Shown: positions 56,101 through 61,072 of the stretch, piece after piece
How the letters are laid out: every line of letters starts with the position of its first letter
Position numbering within the stretch: position 1 is the first letter of the stretch
Notes under the pieces: model-generated
Database searches by the model: none
Told to the model about the DNA's origin: nothing
The model's input: the letters and a program-made list of their open reading frames with translations, nothing else
Assembly: GCF_000003815.2 (NCBI RefSeq)
Contig: NC_049996.1
Coordinates: 9,042,324-9,106,323, forward strand
DNA: 64,000 nt
Direction of reading: 5' to 3'
Source of the DNA: Branchiostoma floridae
Lineage: Eukaryota; Chordata; Leptocardii; Amphioxiformes; Branchiostomatidae
Made by a program: the position numbers and the translations under genes

Positions 56101-56618
56101 ATATATATAATACTGCACAGATGATTCAATCAAAGCAATGGAAGCTTGACAGTACAGAAAGTATGCCTCAGTCAGTGGCTACAGCTCTGTGTCTTCCAGA
56201 CGGATGTTCAACATGTACAGGTACAGTTCTTGAAATACATTTTGATAAGAAACAAGTTACGTGTATATGATAGGCTGTCAGTGGTCCACAGAACCAATCA
56301 AAACTGGTAATTGAAAAATGACAGTTAAAGAAAACACAGTCATTGGCTGCCTCTCAATCTTTGAATATCTTTAACCAGAAATTATTGATGGTGATATTTA
56401 AGGAAACATCTCAAACCAGGGATTACAAATAGAGTTATGATTAGTAAAGGAATCCGAAAGTTGAGATTTGACGATGCCTTATTGTGCTGTTACAGGTTAT
56501 AGAGTGGATAGACGACCACGGTGAAGGATTCCTCAGTAAGCACACGGGGGTCGGCAAGTCCCTCCATCGAGCGCGTGCCCTGCAGAAGAGACATGAGGAC
56601 TTTGAAGAAGTTGCAAAG
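4998..56618 (+). CDS. Trio: Trio/Kalirin-type Rho guanine-nucleotide exchange factor, N-terminal part (13 exons, 3' incomplete)
   Basis: Joining 4998-5064, 28027-28101, 28662-28779, 29147-29237, 30044-30145, 31592-31705, 32344-32614, 32979-33133, 33518-33640, 53216-53407, 54265-54396, 55422-55652 and 56496-56618 gives 598 codons with no stop and matching phases. All introns are GT-AG. The product follows vertebrate TRIO/KALRN along its length: a SEC14/CRAL-TRIO lipid-binding fold at about residues 38-189 ([38 protein letters not shown]), then spectrin-type repeats from about 190 ([47 protein letters not shown]). In the family, two DH-PH modules further along activate Rac/RhoG and RhoA downstream of guidance receptors at the membrane and cytoskeleton. 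Those modules would lie beyond position 64000. The N-terminus is shorter than in human TRIO and lacks its Ala/Gly-rich leader. Vertebrates have two paralogues; a single orthologue is expected here, so Trio versus Kalirin is not a real distinction. Confidence 0.96.
7301..7622. mobile_element. hAT-like non-autonomous element, copy 1
   Basis: It begins CAGGGCTTGACATT and ends GTATTTTGAGCCCTG, with imperfect terminal inverted repeats. The flanks share AGATCA (7295-7300 and 7623-7628), a likely target-site duplication or its remnant. The body is about 320 bp, rich in TACCTGCACC-like motifs, and is homologous to 18034-18367 in the same orientation. Confidence 0.75.
8959..9038. repeat. Interspersed repeat, CAGTTGCTTGAGTAATTGCT family
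   Basis: It contains CCAAAATCATATCCAGTTGC followed by TTGAGTAATTGCTATTTGGC. Related copies lie at 28264-28372, 31428-31512 and 38597-38672. Confidence 0.7.
9048..9084. repeat. Short hairpin
   Basis: GAGTCTCTTCAT and ATGAAGAGACTC are perfect 12-bp arms around a 13-bp loop. Confidence 0.65.
10629..10730. repeat. Degraded relative of the 105-bp TAGCCTG element
   Basis: TAGCCTGACTTAATCACGCT, then GGCCCG and GGGGAGGGGCCAGTTACAG, match in reverse orientation the insertion at 49318-49422 (CTGTAACTGGCCCCTCCCCT...ATTTAATCAGGCTA). Confidence 0.6.
11757..11882. repeat. Half-MITE flanked by 20-bp direct repeats
   Basis: TCATAATCATATACAGACAG occurs exactly at 11757-11776 and 11863-11882. The 86 bp between them (GACTTGATATCCCCAAATGC...GGATATAGGTCACCCC) match the right half of the foldback family at 13055-13277. 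Confidence 0.75.
13055..13277. mobile_element. Foldback MITE (TGTAACGCTAGTTCACC ends)
   Basis: Inverted ends TGTAACGCTAGTTCACC and GGTGAACTAGCGTTACA are perfect. Inner arms include TAACCTATATCC and GGATATAGGTTA, and CAGGGTATTT and AAATACCCTG. Total 223 bp, non-coding, same family as 35446-35611. Confidence 0.82.
14320..14795. mobile_element. Solo LTR-like element with 4-bp target duplication
   Basis: 476 bp with inverted ends GGTCTCAGAACACAGT and ACTGTGTTCTGAGACC. TTGA lies on both sides (14316-14319 and 14796-14799). It is homologous along its length and in the same orientation to the two 475-bp repeats at 46924 and 47907 but clearly diverged. No protein of a known transposase or reverse transcriptase is encoded; a 63-codon frame inside is unremarkable. 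Confidence 0.82.
16079..16374. repeat. Tandem duplication, about 143-bp period
   Basis: CATCCCAACATATTACA, TGTTGGATTTCCAGTGCTGT and CTCCCTTTGATTG occur twice in order, at about 16086 and 16229. Confidence 0.8.
16617..17035. repeat. Three-copy degenerate tandem repeat, about 145-bp period
   Basis: GTGGATAATGTCAGG-like units lie near 16641, 16789 and 16931, each followed by GTGGATTTGT, GGGGCAA-type and TTCCAGTAGT motifs. Confidence 0.75.
18034..18367. mobile_element. hAT-like non-autonomous element, copy 2
   Basis: The terminal inverted repeats CAGGGCTCGAAATACT and AGTATTTCGAGCCCTG are perfect. The interior shares AGGAAGTATGGATCAT and GAAATACCTGCACAGCTCCA with copy 1. There is no coding capacity. 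CAGGG-type ends suggest the hAT superfamily; no clear 8-bp target duplication is seen. Confidence 0.78.
18474..18950. repeat. Tandem duplication, about 239-bp period
   Basis: AAATACGATATA, GGTTTGGAGACAAAAATTGG and GCATGGAGGTTGGTGTTGGC occur twice, followed by CATAGGGCA and CAAGACC. The copies are roughly 80-90 percent alike by eye. Confidence 0.8.
19170..20300. repeat. Composite tandem repeats
   Basis: CTCCCTGTATAATGTGC and CATATGCATGAGCC recur about 350 bp apart (near 19411 and 19747). Separately, GTCTGCTCTGAAACAAA and CTTGTTCATAAAGGTG recur about 171 bp apart (near 19926 and 20097). Confidence 0.7.
21690..22075. promoter_or_regulatory. CpG-containing unique block in intron 1, candidate enhancer
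   Basis: The stretch differs from its AT-rich, repetitive surroundings by mixed composition and many CpGs. It includes GTCTCGCGGGA (near 21749) and its complement TCCCGCGAGAC (near 21957), and CCCATTGG with CCAATGGG. No coding similarity was seen in the 67-codon frame across it. The regulatory role is an inference from composition alone. Confidence 0.35.
22743..23329. repeat. Tandem duplication, 301-bp period
   Basis: Each copy contains TAGTCTTGAAAG, GCTAATGAAAAAAGATGGTC, TTCAAGCTGTTGCAGTGGAT and ATTTCTGGTTTC in the same order. CAAGCTGTT lies at 22851 and 23152. Confidence 0.85.
24800..25040. promoter_or_regulatory. Unique block in intron 1, candidate enhancer
   Basis: Contains TTAATTATC, a CACGTG E-box (24826-24831) and several CpGs in a non-repetitive stretch (GACCGATCCGCTGGGTGTGA). 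Function is inferred only from composition and motifs. Confidence 0.3.
25371..25513. repeat. CT-rich pyrimidine tract
   Basis: About 140 bp of nearly pure C and T on the + strand, ending in a (TC)n run. It is a low-complexity sequence in intron 1. Confidence 0.85.
26029..26162. repeat. CA microsatellite
   Basis: A long (CA)n tract, uninterrupted from about 26063 to 26135, with interrupted CA and CTCT parts at the edges. Reverse-strand Val-Cys frames across it are not genes. Confidence 0.95.
28027..28101 (+). CDS. Trio: Trio exon 2 (start of SEC14 domain)
   Basis: Acceptor TTTTGCTACAG and donor G|GTAAGG bound a 75-nt phase 1-1 exon. It encodes [19 protein letters not shown] and then IAFLSG, matching the vertebrate segment MDVLPILKEKVAYLSGG that opens the SEC14/CRAL-TRIO domain. 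The following intron is 560 bp and holds a palindromic interspersed repeat at 28264-28372. Confidence 0.95.
28264..28372. repeat. Palindromic member of the CAGTTGCTTGAGTAATTGCT family
   Basis: ATAGCAATTACTCAAGCAAC and TTGCTTGAGTAATTGCTAT form inverted arms, followed by CTTATTACCTGGATGTCT. Located in intron 2. Confidence 0.75.
28662..28779 (+). CDS. Trio: Trio exon 3 (SEC14 domain)
   Basis: 118 nt, entering in phase 1 and leaving in phase 2, between TTTCCCAG and CCTAG|GTATGT. It encodes [16 protein letters not shown], the most diagnostic Trio-family motif (GGRDxRGGPxLTFP), then [14 protein letters not shown]. The segment forms the first part of the lipid-binding fold. Confidence 0.97.
29147..29237 (+). 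CDS. Trio: Trio exon 4 (SEC14 core)
   Basis: 91 nt between CCTTTACAG and TTACAG|GTTAGT. It completes the split serine codon and encodes [20 protein letters not shown] then [11 protein letters not shown], matching the central beta strand and following helix of the Trio SEC14 domain. It leaves in phase 0. Intron 4 (806 bp) carries a TA-flanked MITE at 29733-29893. Confidence 0.97.
29733..29893. mobile_element. TA-flanked MITE (TACTGTAAATGCA ends)
   Basis: Ends TACTGTAAATGCAG and GCATTTACAGTA are inverted, with subterminal CCGCAAACTTAAATGC. The outer TA is compatible with a Tc1/mariner-type target. A GGTTTTATGTTTGT unit is duplicated inside. Same family as 49281-49598. Confidence 0.78.
30044..30145 (+). 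CDS. Trio: Trio exon 5 (SEC14 core)
   Basis: 102 nt, phase 0-0, between CCCCCTGTAG and TTTGAG|GTAACA. It encodes [20 protein letters not shown] and GSSKFSFE. The KPDNFWQK motif is nearly invariant in Trio and Kalirin. Intron 5 (1446 bp) holds a 516-bp foldback repeat at 30203-30718. Confidence 0.97.
30203..30718. mobile_element. 516-bp foldback repeat in intron 5
   Basis: Inverted arms start ATAACTTCTTTCCATGGC and end GCCATGGAAAGAAGTTAT. Inner pairs include TTGCCAATCCAAATTGTGTG with CACACAATTTGGATTGGCG, and AAGAAAGGAAC with GTTCCTTTCTT. The right arm carries an extra segment near 30540-30620. Non-coding; open frames on both strands mirror each other because of the symmetry. Confidence 0.82.
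31428..31512. repeat. Interspersed repeat, CAGTTGCTTGAGTAATTGCT family
   Basis: CATTTCCAAAATCATATCCA, GTTGCTTGAGTAACTGC and CTTATTACCTGGATGTCT in order, in the intron just before exon 6. Confidence 0.72.
31592..31705 (+). CDS. Trio: Trio exon 6 (end of SEC14 domain)
   Basis: 114 nt, phase 0-0, between CGTTACAG and AGGCTG|GTACGT. It encodes [20 protein letters not shown], then [18 protein letters not shown]. The EFDG...Y(D/N)HEEWIE block closes the SEC14/CRAL-TRIO domain in this family. Confidence 0.97.
32344..32614 (+). CDS. Trio: Trio exon 7 (first spectrin-type repeat)
   Basis: 271 nt, the longest exon here, phase 0 in and 1 out, between CGCTTCCAG and ATCAG|GTGGGG. It encodes [20 protein letters not shown] through [20 protein letters not shown] and EGQKLLEKI. 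This matches the first spectrin repeat of TRIO (EEHSQLKKKVIKAPIEDL). The last 20 or so residues are Gly/Glu rich and align poorly, as a linker would. Confidence 0.96.
32979..33133 (+). CDS. Trio: Trio exon 8 (second spectrin-type repeat)
   Basis: 155 nt between ATTACATAG and GAGAAG|GTAGGG. It encodes the motif [18 protein letters not shown], almost identical to TRIO, after a variable linker ([11 protein letters not shown]). A GGTCA-rich minisatellite begins immediately after the donor. Confidence 0.97.
33134..33275. repeat. GGGTCA-rich minisatellite in intron 8
   Basis: Four or so units of 30-40 bp share GGGTCATGGGTCA and CTGGACAG(G/A)AAT-type words, starting at the exon 8 donor. A nuclear-receptor-like DR1 AGGTCAAGGGTCA lies at 33228-33240. 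Confidence 0.8.
33518..33640 (+). CDS. Trio: Trio exon 9 (spectrin-type repeat)
   Basis: 123 nt, phase 0-0, between GCTTTCAG and TCCATG|GTGAGT. It encodes [20 protein letters not shown] and [11 protein letters not shown], matching the TRIO segment MFDWITHNKGLF...HNHFAMNCM. A 19.6 kb intron follows. The first ATG is internal and is not a start. Confidence 0.97.
35446..35611. mobile_element. Foldback MITE, second member
   Basis: Begins ACTAGTTCACCTTTACC, with GGTAACCTATATCCATTGTA paired to CAACGGATATAGGTTACC. Central GGGATATCAAG and CTTGATATCCC also pair. Ends are more decayed than at 13055. Confidence 0.75.
36780..36815. promoter_or_regulatory. POU octamer next to homeodomain-like site
   Basis: TAATTA (36793-36798) overlaps ATGCAAAT (36798-36805), an exact octamer, in a repeat-free part of intron 9. 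Confidence 0.3.
38597..38672. repeat. Interspersed repeat, CAGTTGCTTGAGTAATTGCT family, degraded and inverted
   Basis: GGATATGATTTTGG, CCAAATAGCAATTACT and GATTTTGGAAATGGTCAGA match the reverse strand of the copies at 8959 and 31428. Confidence 0.6.
40131..40208. repeat. 39-bp perfect tandem duplication
   Basis: TACAAGTACATTTGTACATG followed by CAGATAAAGCTTACGTG occurs twice without a visible difference. Confidence 0.9.
41117..41132 (+). other. Possible alternative mini first exon before the gap
   Basis: ATGGCAGACAGTGAAG lies after AAC (A at -3, G at +4) and is followed by a donor GTGAGG. It would encode MADSE plus one base (phase 1). Phase 1 does not fit Trio exon 10 (phase 0), so if real it would need another exon, perhaps in the gap just downstream. 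Confidence 0.25.
41213..41848. other. Assembly gap (636 N)
   Basis: A run of 636 N inside intron 9, a sized gap. Long open frames crossing it are artefacts. Confidence 1.
42253..42510. repeat. Tandem duplication, about 164-bp period
   Basis: ACTAAAAATGTATATTTTTG, GCCCTTATATT-type and AAATGACCT words occur twice. A further CTATTTTTGGACATTTGGCT word repeats at about 42219 and 42651. Confidence 0.7.
42785..42990. repeat. Tandem duplication, about 107-bp period
   Basis: AAGTCACTGCATGCCAA, CATTTTTT and TACTGTATTATTTTT occur in order twice. Confidence 0.78.
45600..45920. promoter_or_regulatory. Unique GC-balanced block in intron 9, candidate regulatory element
   Basis: Composition is more even than the flanks and no repeat family is evident. 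GTTACCATGGATAC (45793-45806) is a near match to an RFX X-box. The 92-codon frame across it shows no known domain. Confidence 0.3.
46924..48381. mobile_element. LTR-like (TRIM-like) element with 475-bp terminal direct repeats
   Basis: Direct repeats 46924-47398 and 47907-48381 (475 bp each) show no difference on reading and flank a 508-bp interior. ACAT occurs just outside both outer ends (46920-46923 and 48382-48385), while the inner boundaries lack any shared tetranucleotide. This fits one insertion event with a 4-bp target duplication. The repeats begin GGTCTC and end GAGACC rather than TG...CA, and no primer-binding site, polypurine tract or protein gene is evident, so membership of the LTR class is inferred. 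A composite DNA transposon is the alternative. Confidence 0.72.
47515..47528 (+). promoter_or_regulatory. Perfect RFX X-box-like palindrome
   Basis: GTTACCATGGCAAC fits the RFX consensus GTTRCC-NN-RGYAAC exactly. It lies inside the interior of the LTR-like element, so it may be carried by the element rather than serving Trio. Confidence 0.45.
49281..49598. mobile_element. TACTGTAAATGCA-family MITE carrying a nested insertion
   Basis: Ends TACTGTAAATGCAG and GCATTTACAGTA match the copy at 29733-29893. It is interrupted by a 105-bp insertion at 49318-49422. Confidence 0.8.
49318..49422. mobile_element. 105-bp nested element with exact 9-bp target duplication
   Basis: GTTTTATGT occurs immediately before (49309-49317) and after (49423-49431). 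The insert starts TAGTCTGTGTAACAC and ends TTTAATCAGGCTA, with short inverted ends TAGTCTG and CAGGCTA. It is CpG-rich and non-coding, and has a degraded relative at 10629-10730. Confidence 0.8.
50447..50605. mobile_element. Foldback MITE (AATCTCCAAG ends)
   Basis: AATCTCCAAGCAGATCCTAC pairs with GTAGGATCTACTTGGAGATT. Inner CATAAGATAGTA-type and AAAACTGGC words pair with GCCAGTTTTGTACTATCTT. About 159 bp, non-coding. Confidence 0.8.
51425..53172. repeat. Duplicated blocks before exon 10
   Basis: An 80-bp block containing GTCACACATTTAAT(G/A)TAAAT and GAAGCACA occurs at 51425-51512 and 53093-53172. Between them, a block from CAGTGGGTACC to CCCATTCTGACC occurs at about 52735-52917 and 52949-53079. 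Confidence 0.75.
53216..53407 (+). CDS. Trio: Trio exon 10 (spectrin-type repeat)
   Basis: 192 nt, phase 0-0, between TTTGTTTCTGCAG and GAAGAG|GTAAGA. It encodes [33 protein letters not shown] and [20 protein letters not shown], closely following TRIO. GC-rich third positions contrast with the AT-rich flanks. Its acceptor region resembles a duplicated intron segment at about 52890-52943. Confidence 0.97.
53494..53539. repeat. Short hairpin in intron 10
   Basis: AGGATCAATACTGA and TCAGTATTGATCCT form perfect arms. The flanking AAGTTTAAGC and CTTC words resemble the foldback at 30203-30718. Confidence 0.65.
53813..54000. repeat. Perfect palindrome with 72-bp arms
   Basis: 53813-53884 and 53929-54000 are exact inverted complements over 72 bp, with a 44-bp loop containing two TCCTAGGAGA words and GATCGCGATC. 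Related TCTCCTAGGAGA and GATCAGGATCT words, plus a duplicated CAAACTCAAATGATGCTAAG-type block, continue to about 54160. Confidence 0.92.
54265..54396 (+). CDS. Trio: Trio exon 11 (spectrin-type repeat)
   Basis: 132 nt, phase 0-0, between TCTCCCCAG and AGTGAG|GTGGGA. It encodes [35 protein letters not shown] and KYSE. The HxHQGxYE and YSE positions match TRIO, while the start of the exon is more divergent. Confidence 0.94.
54922..55421 (+). pseudogene. Three upstream partial copies of Trio exon 12 (5' half)
   Basis: Sequences at 54922, 55089 and 55254 repeat the first roughly 72 nt of exon 12 ([20 protein letters not shown]), each preceded by an AG acceptor. The spacing to the next copy is 167, 165 and 168 bp. 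The repeat unit includes flanking intron (GCTTATATTCAAGTGGATGT). After the shared part, each copy runs into non-exonic sequence and an in-frame stop; the third stops at the TAG of the true acceptor. No donor lies at the exon-equivalent end. The copies differ by small substitutions, so they are unlikely to be simple assembly duplicates. Confidence 0.88.
55422..55652 (+). CDS. Trio: Trio exon 12 (complete functional copy within an exon-fragment array)
   Basis: 231 nt, phase 0-0, between TTTTCTGTAG and CAACAG|GTAGGT. It encodes [40 protein letters not shown] and [20 protein letters not shown], in register with TRIO (DGKSLLDKLQRPLTPGSS...[20 protein letters not shown]). Of all the copies in 54922-56213, only this one has both splice sites and an open frame joining exons 11 and 13. 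Confidence 0.96.
55690..56213 (+). pseudogene. At least four downstream partial copies of Trio exon 12 (3' half)
   Basis: The segment from CTGGAGAAACAC (55554, inside exon 12) through the donor and following intron is repeated at 55690 and 55826, a 136-bp period that is not a multiple of three. More decayed copies lie at 56011-56062 and about 56150-56213. The first copy keeps CAACAG|GTAGGT (ending 55788); the second has CAATAG|GTGGGT (ending 55924), a stop in place of Gln; the third keeps CAACAG|GTAGGT. None has a recognisable pyrimidine-rich acceptor. Reading through from exon 12 meets TAA within GATAATGTAA. Confidence 0.88.
56496..56618 (+). CDS. Trio: Trio exon 13 (spectrin-type repeat)
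   Basis: 123 nt, phase 0-0, between GCTGTTACAG and GCAAAG|GTAAGA. It encodes [20 protein letters not shown] then [20 protein letters not shown], nearly identical to TRIO. The next expected exon (family segment beginning about NTYTNADKLLEAAEQL) was not found in 56619-64000, so intron 13 is at least 7.4 kb unless the exon falls in the gap at 62958-63057. Confidence 0.97.
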
Positions 56619-58250
56619 GTAAGAAAGTTTACGATATCTTAGGATCTCCTATTTCACTTGCATTCTACTTTGGAAAGGTTACATTTCCTGATTTTAAGTT
56701 GCTTCAAGTGGCCTATAATTTTTTCACATTGTGAATTGTAGGTTCCATTTGGCTGCTTCTATTTGTGATGAGGTTTGAGGTGATTTGCTAGGAAATCTTG
56801 GCTTTCTTGTTGGAACTTTGTTATTTGTTGGTGATGTGTTTTGAAAGGTTTATAAAGTTGTTTCATTGAAGGCTAAGGGTACCCCGGGATCAGTTAAAAT
56901 GTTTTGTAAGAGAACAACTTTTTTCTGTGTAGTTGATTTGTGTGGTCTGCACAAAGTGTTCATGTCAAGAAAAAAGTATTGTGCTGTAACGTCACTTTGT
57001 TTAATCACCTTAAATGGTACACTCTTGAGAAGTAGGTTAAGTGGACAGGTGATCCCAAACACAGGGTAACTCGGTGTTTTTGTGTACTTAAAGAAAATGC
57101 TGTATTCCAGCAATGTTATTGCCAGTAAAAAAAACTTTCTTTTACAGCCATTTTGCATCACATACATTGTACATATACAGTGGGTCATAGACACATTGTA
57201 ATGCAAGGGAATCCCTATATTTTTAGCTTGTTCCATTGCTAATCTTGTTTGGTTTGCCTTTTGTTGGTCATGTCTTAAGTTAAGTCCAAGTGTAAGAGAA
57301 GTAGATAATTCCTGTTTAGATTGTAATGGTACTAGTCATCTCTGCTTCAGAATCTATGCCTTCAAATTTGATGCCAGCTTACTCTTGCTATGTGACCCCA
57401 CAGTTTGTATTCCCTTCACAAAGGGATTCAGCCAGGCATGCCTAATTTGTTAGTTTTACGCCAAATCCCACCAATATTCAATTTACTCAGAGATACTTCC
57501 CCCAGTAATGCTTGTTTCCTTAGCGAATGTTTGGGAAGGTTGGCCGAGAGTTGTTTCTTTATTTTGAAGAGTGTAGAAGTAGTGCGGAAGCCCAGTGTGT
57601 ATTCATAGCTGCCTGTGTGGTCTTTAAAACAGACATTCTTCTCAACGTGTTTTGAAATGTACTTCAGAAGTCATGTTTGCAAAGTCTTTGTAAAGGATAT
57701 GTAGAAATATCCCAGTCCACTCAGAGTGAAAGAAAAGTGCTTGCATTAAAGTAAGGGGTTCAGGTTAGGGTCAATTGTGATGAAACTAAATAAATTTTTG
57801 TGTTTTGCTTTATCGTATTGATCCTTTGAATGTGAAGAATTTGATATCAAGTTCCTTACTTAACAGTTACTTTTGATTTAATACATTAAATCTTGGCTTA
57901 AAATTGCAATGCAAATTGATGACTTTGGGTCTGTACCGTCTGGAATATTCCATTTGCTGTTGATAAGATACTTAATCATTTGTGTATCTTGAAGTTGAAT
58001 GGTTGTTTTTTTGAGTGTTGGAATAAGACATTTATAGTTAGAAAGTTTTTCTAGCATTAGCAGTATTGGCAACAGATTGAGATTTTCCTCAGTATCAGTT
58101 CTGTGGAATTCTGATGGACCTACATGTTTGCGCAAGCTTTGTGTGGGAATCTCCTTTGGTGCTGTGTGAACCGTGAGCAGTGTATTGTGGCCGGTGACGT
58201 AGAATGACACAGGAGGCGTGCGGCATGCCTTTTCCTGGGTACTCCTGATT

Positions 58251-58600
58251 GTGTCTTTCTGTTGACAGCAATGTAAGTACATGTATTACAGTTTGATCAA
58301 GTCTGTGTGTTTCCATATGCCAACATGTATGTGGAATTGGTTAGGATTGGTATATAGTAGAGAAGGATGTTCATTGGACTTGGTAGAATGTTGTATGCAT
58401 GTGTAGTTGCCTGATAGTGTCTTTCTGTTGACAGCAATGTAAGTACATGTATTACTGACTGTATTACTGTTGAACCAAGTTTGTGTGCATTTCTTGTTTC
58501 CATATGCCGACATGAATGGGGAATCAGTTAGGATTTTGCACACAGTGGAGAAAGAATGTGGATTGGTCTTTGTAGAGGGCTGTATGAATGTGCTGTTGCC
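58251..58600. repeat. Tandem duplication, about 166-bp period
   Basis: GTGTCTTTCTGTTGACAGCA then ATGTAAGTACATGTATTAC occurs at 58251 and 58417, followed by TTTCCATATGCC and GTTAGGATT words in both. Confidence 0.78.
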
Positions 58601-58660
58601 TGTAGGAGTAGGCAAACCAGGAGGCCTGGGTTTGATTCCCGTGTTGACTGATGAGGTTTC
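58600..58660 (+). repeat. Possible degraded tRNA-like (SINE) fragment
   Basis: GGGTTTGATTCCCG near 58629 resembles an RNA polymerase III box B. A matching box A at the right distance is poor. Confidence 0.3.
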
Positions 58661-59728
58661 GGTTTGTCTATGTCTTACCAATGTATGAATACATGTACCT
58701 GAGTCACTTTTCAAAGTGAGTAGATATAGTGACAGCTTTATGATATAATATGATTGTGTACAAACTCTAACCAGGTACCTTACTCTTTCATTGTGGCCTA
58801 GTTGGTACAGTGCCATACAGGTCTATACAGTGTCATAATTCTGAGTAATTATACAGGTGGCATGTGTTTTGAAGGGGATGGGGGTTACAGTTAATGACAT
58901 TTGATAGGAACATTTTTTGAACACAGAACATAACCTGGACGTTCAGAATCTCCTATGAGTTTGTTTACCATTTGCACAGTCAGTCTCAGTCAGTGAAGTC
59001 AGCATGACAACTTTCCATTCCCTTTCCCTGAATAGCATTTGATGAATACCTTTTTATCAGAGGCGACAGTCCTCCATGTCGTCAATGGTATCTTATGAAT
59101 GAAGTTTTCACTCTGGTTAACATATTGTGTTGAGTACAGTTGCTGCTAGCAGTCTTTCATGCTCTGTACAATACCAGAGCCTCTGCCTTTTATCCAATGT
59201 TTTGGGAATTTCAATGGATTTGATCTTTTCCACATTTTATACTTACTATGTCTTGAATGTATATATTGTATTTTTGGAAACTAGATGTCCTTTTAAGTAA
59301 CGTCACATATTTTTTTGACAGCGTATACAATGGTGATAGATTAAAATATCTGAAATTTTTCAGCGTCTCTCATCATTAGAATCTGCGACAGTCTTTCGCC
59401 ATAAAACAAGCCTTGATTCTTCATTTACAAAACAGGATTCGTGTAAGTCTAGACCAATCAATTACTTTAGATGGAAGATGTCGGCAATCTGATCGAAAGC
59501 TTCTTGATTTTGAAAGTGTGTTTACGTTTTGGTTAACGAATGTTTGCAATGTCAAGGTCAACCTGGTGGCCATCTTGGAATTTGCAGGTGACCCTTGTTT
59601 GCTTTGGGTCAAAGCACTTAATACTCCAAATAGTGTAGCAGTACAGGTGTCTTTTTTCTGACATTCTTGTACAGAGTTGTCGGCTCAAATAAACACTTTG
59701 TTGCAAGGGCTTACATGCATGTACAGTA

Positions 59729-60701
59729 CAGTCAAACCTGCCCAAGACGACCACCTGGGGGACCGGAGAAAAGCGGTCGATTTGGACAGGTGGTCGCTGA
59801 GAAGAGTATCGACTCAAAACATGCCCAATGCAAAGTATAAATGGTTTCCGTTGTGTTTAATGGCAAATAGCAAGCACACTGCACGCACGCAAAGAAGCAA
59901 GGTCTTTAATGTCAAATACAACACGCACACTGTAGATTGTAAATTTAACCCCAAGCTTGTATCGAGCTTTTATATGATATAGTGTTTTAAAGCTCAATAT
60001 TTGTACCCTAACGTTTTAGACAGTAAGGGAACTTTGATGCTGTCAGTTACCATACAAGCCATGCGTCGCTGTGTTCTTGATCGCCGTATCTGAAATAACT
60101 ACGGTGCACCTTTCGAATTCGATGCCCGGTACGTCCCGATAGCGTACTAACTTAACCACGGGTGAATGTACAGTACAGTTGGACAAAAGCACTCACACAG
60201 ATCTTTCTTAAAAAGGTATGAGCTACACAGATCTTTCTTAAAAAAGTATGAGGCTATATACGTTTCAGCATTCGTTCACTTTATAATGATAGTCTATAGA
60301 TTTAAAAGAAAACTTCTGCAACAACTAAATTCGGATTTTCTTACAACGAAATTTCCTCCCATATTACAGTAGACTGCCCCATTGACCCACCTATTGACCG
60401 CCGTCATCTTTATTCTAAACATAACATCGTAATGACAGTCAAAATCCGACGCAAACTGGCCGATTTCAGCACAACATCGCGCTAGTTATCATAAAAAATC
60501 GGTGAAAACCTCAATTTTGAAAATGATGCGGTCGTTATGGGTCCCAATATGAGCCGGTCGCGGTCGCGTTGGCCAGGTGGTCGTTGAGTAAAGGTCGCTT
60601 AATGCTTACGTCAATGGGGAAAAAAATCGGGACCGAGAAAAAGTGGTCGAAATGGCCAGGTGGTCGCTGAGAAGAGGTGGTCGCTCGGGCAGGTTTGACT
60701 G
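59729..60701. mobile_element. TA-flanked non-autonomous DNA transposon (CAGTCAAACCTGCCC ends)
   Basis: Inverted ends CAGTCAAACCTGCCC and GGGCAGGTTTGACTG are perfect over 15 bp and flanked by TA (59727-59728 and 60702-60703). Subterminal GGTCGCTGAGAAGAG words occur near both ends. The 973-bp body has no transposase frame. The TA target suggests a Tc1/mariner-type or related mobiliser. Confidence 0.82.
60195..60252. repeat. Short tandem repeat inside the TA-flanked element
   Basis: CACAGATCTTTCTTAAAAA followed by GTATGAG occurs twice. Confidence 0.75.
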
Positions 60702-60929
60702 TACTAGTATGTATAAAGCCAGCCATCAAGTCCAATGATAGATCACACTGAAAAGTTGCTTTGTTTGAAAGCATTGGGGTTGTCAATATGATGTAGATGA
60801 TTATCAAGAATATAATCAAACAAATAGATTACCTTTTTAGTCCATAATGATAACTGTCTATGGGCATCAATCATTTGTAAATATTTCATATTGATTAGAA
60901 AAACTTTGCATTTCTTGCTTGGTATTTTT

Positions 60930-61072
60930 GTTTAGTACTTGAGTGAAGTGAGGAAAGTCGTGTAAAGTGCCTTTCCCAAGGGCACAAGATCGGTAACACA
61001 GCAGACTGATTCGAACCCGCAACCTCTCGGTCACAGGCCGAAGAAACTGCCACTGCGCTACACGGTCCCACA
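60930..61072 (-). repeat. tRNA-derived SINE, antisense to Trio
   Basis: On the minus strand the head has box A-like TAGCGCAGTGGC (+ strand 61049-61060) and box B-like GGTTGCGGGTTCGAATC (+ strand 61008-61024), with an anticodon-arm-like TTCGG...CCGAG. The body CCCTTGGGAAAGGCACTTTA follows. The acceptor stem does not close, so it is not a functional tRNA gene. Exact 3' end and target duplication are unclear. Confidence 0.8.

Noticed and set aside
58286-58816. 176-codon open frame on the minus strand, the longest without N
   Set aside because: It lies across a tandem duplication and tRNA-like fragment, shows no domain, and its internal similarity (repeated segments) follows the DNA repeats.
60990-61072. 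Functional tRNA gene on the minus strand
   Set aside because: Box A and box B are present but the acceptor stem does not pair and a SINE body follows.
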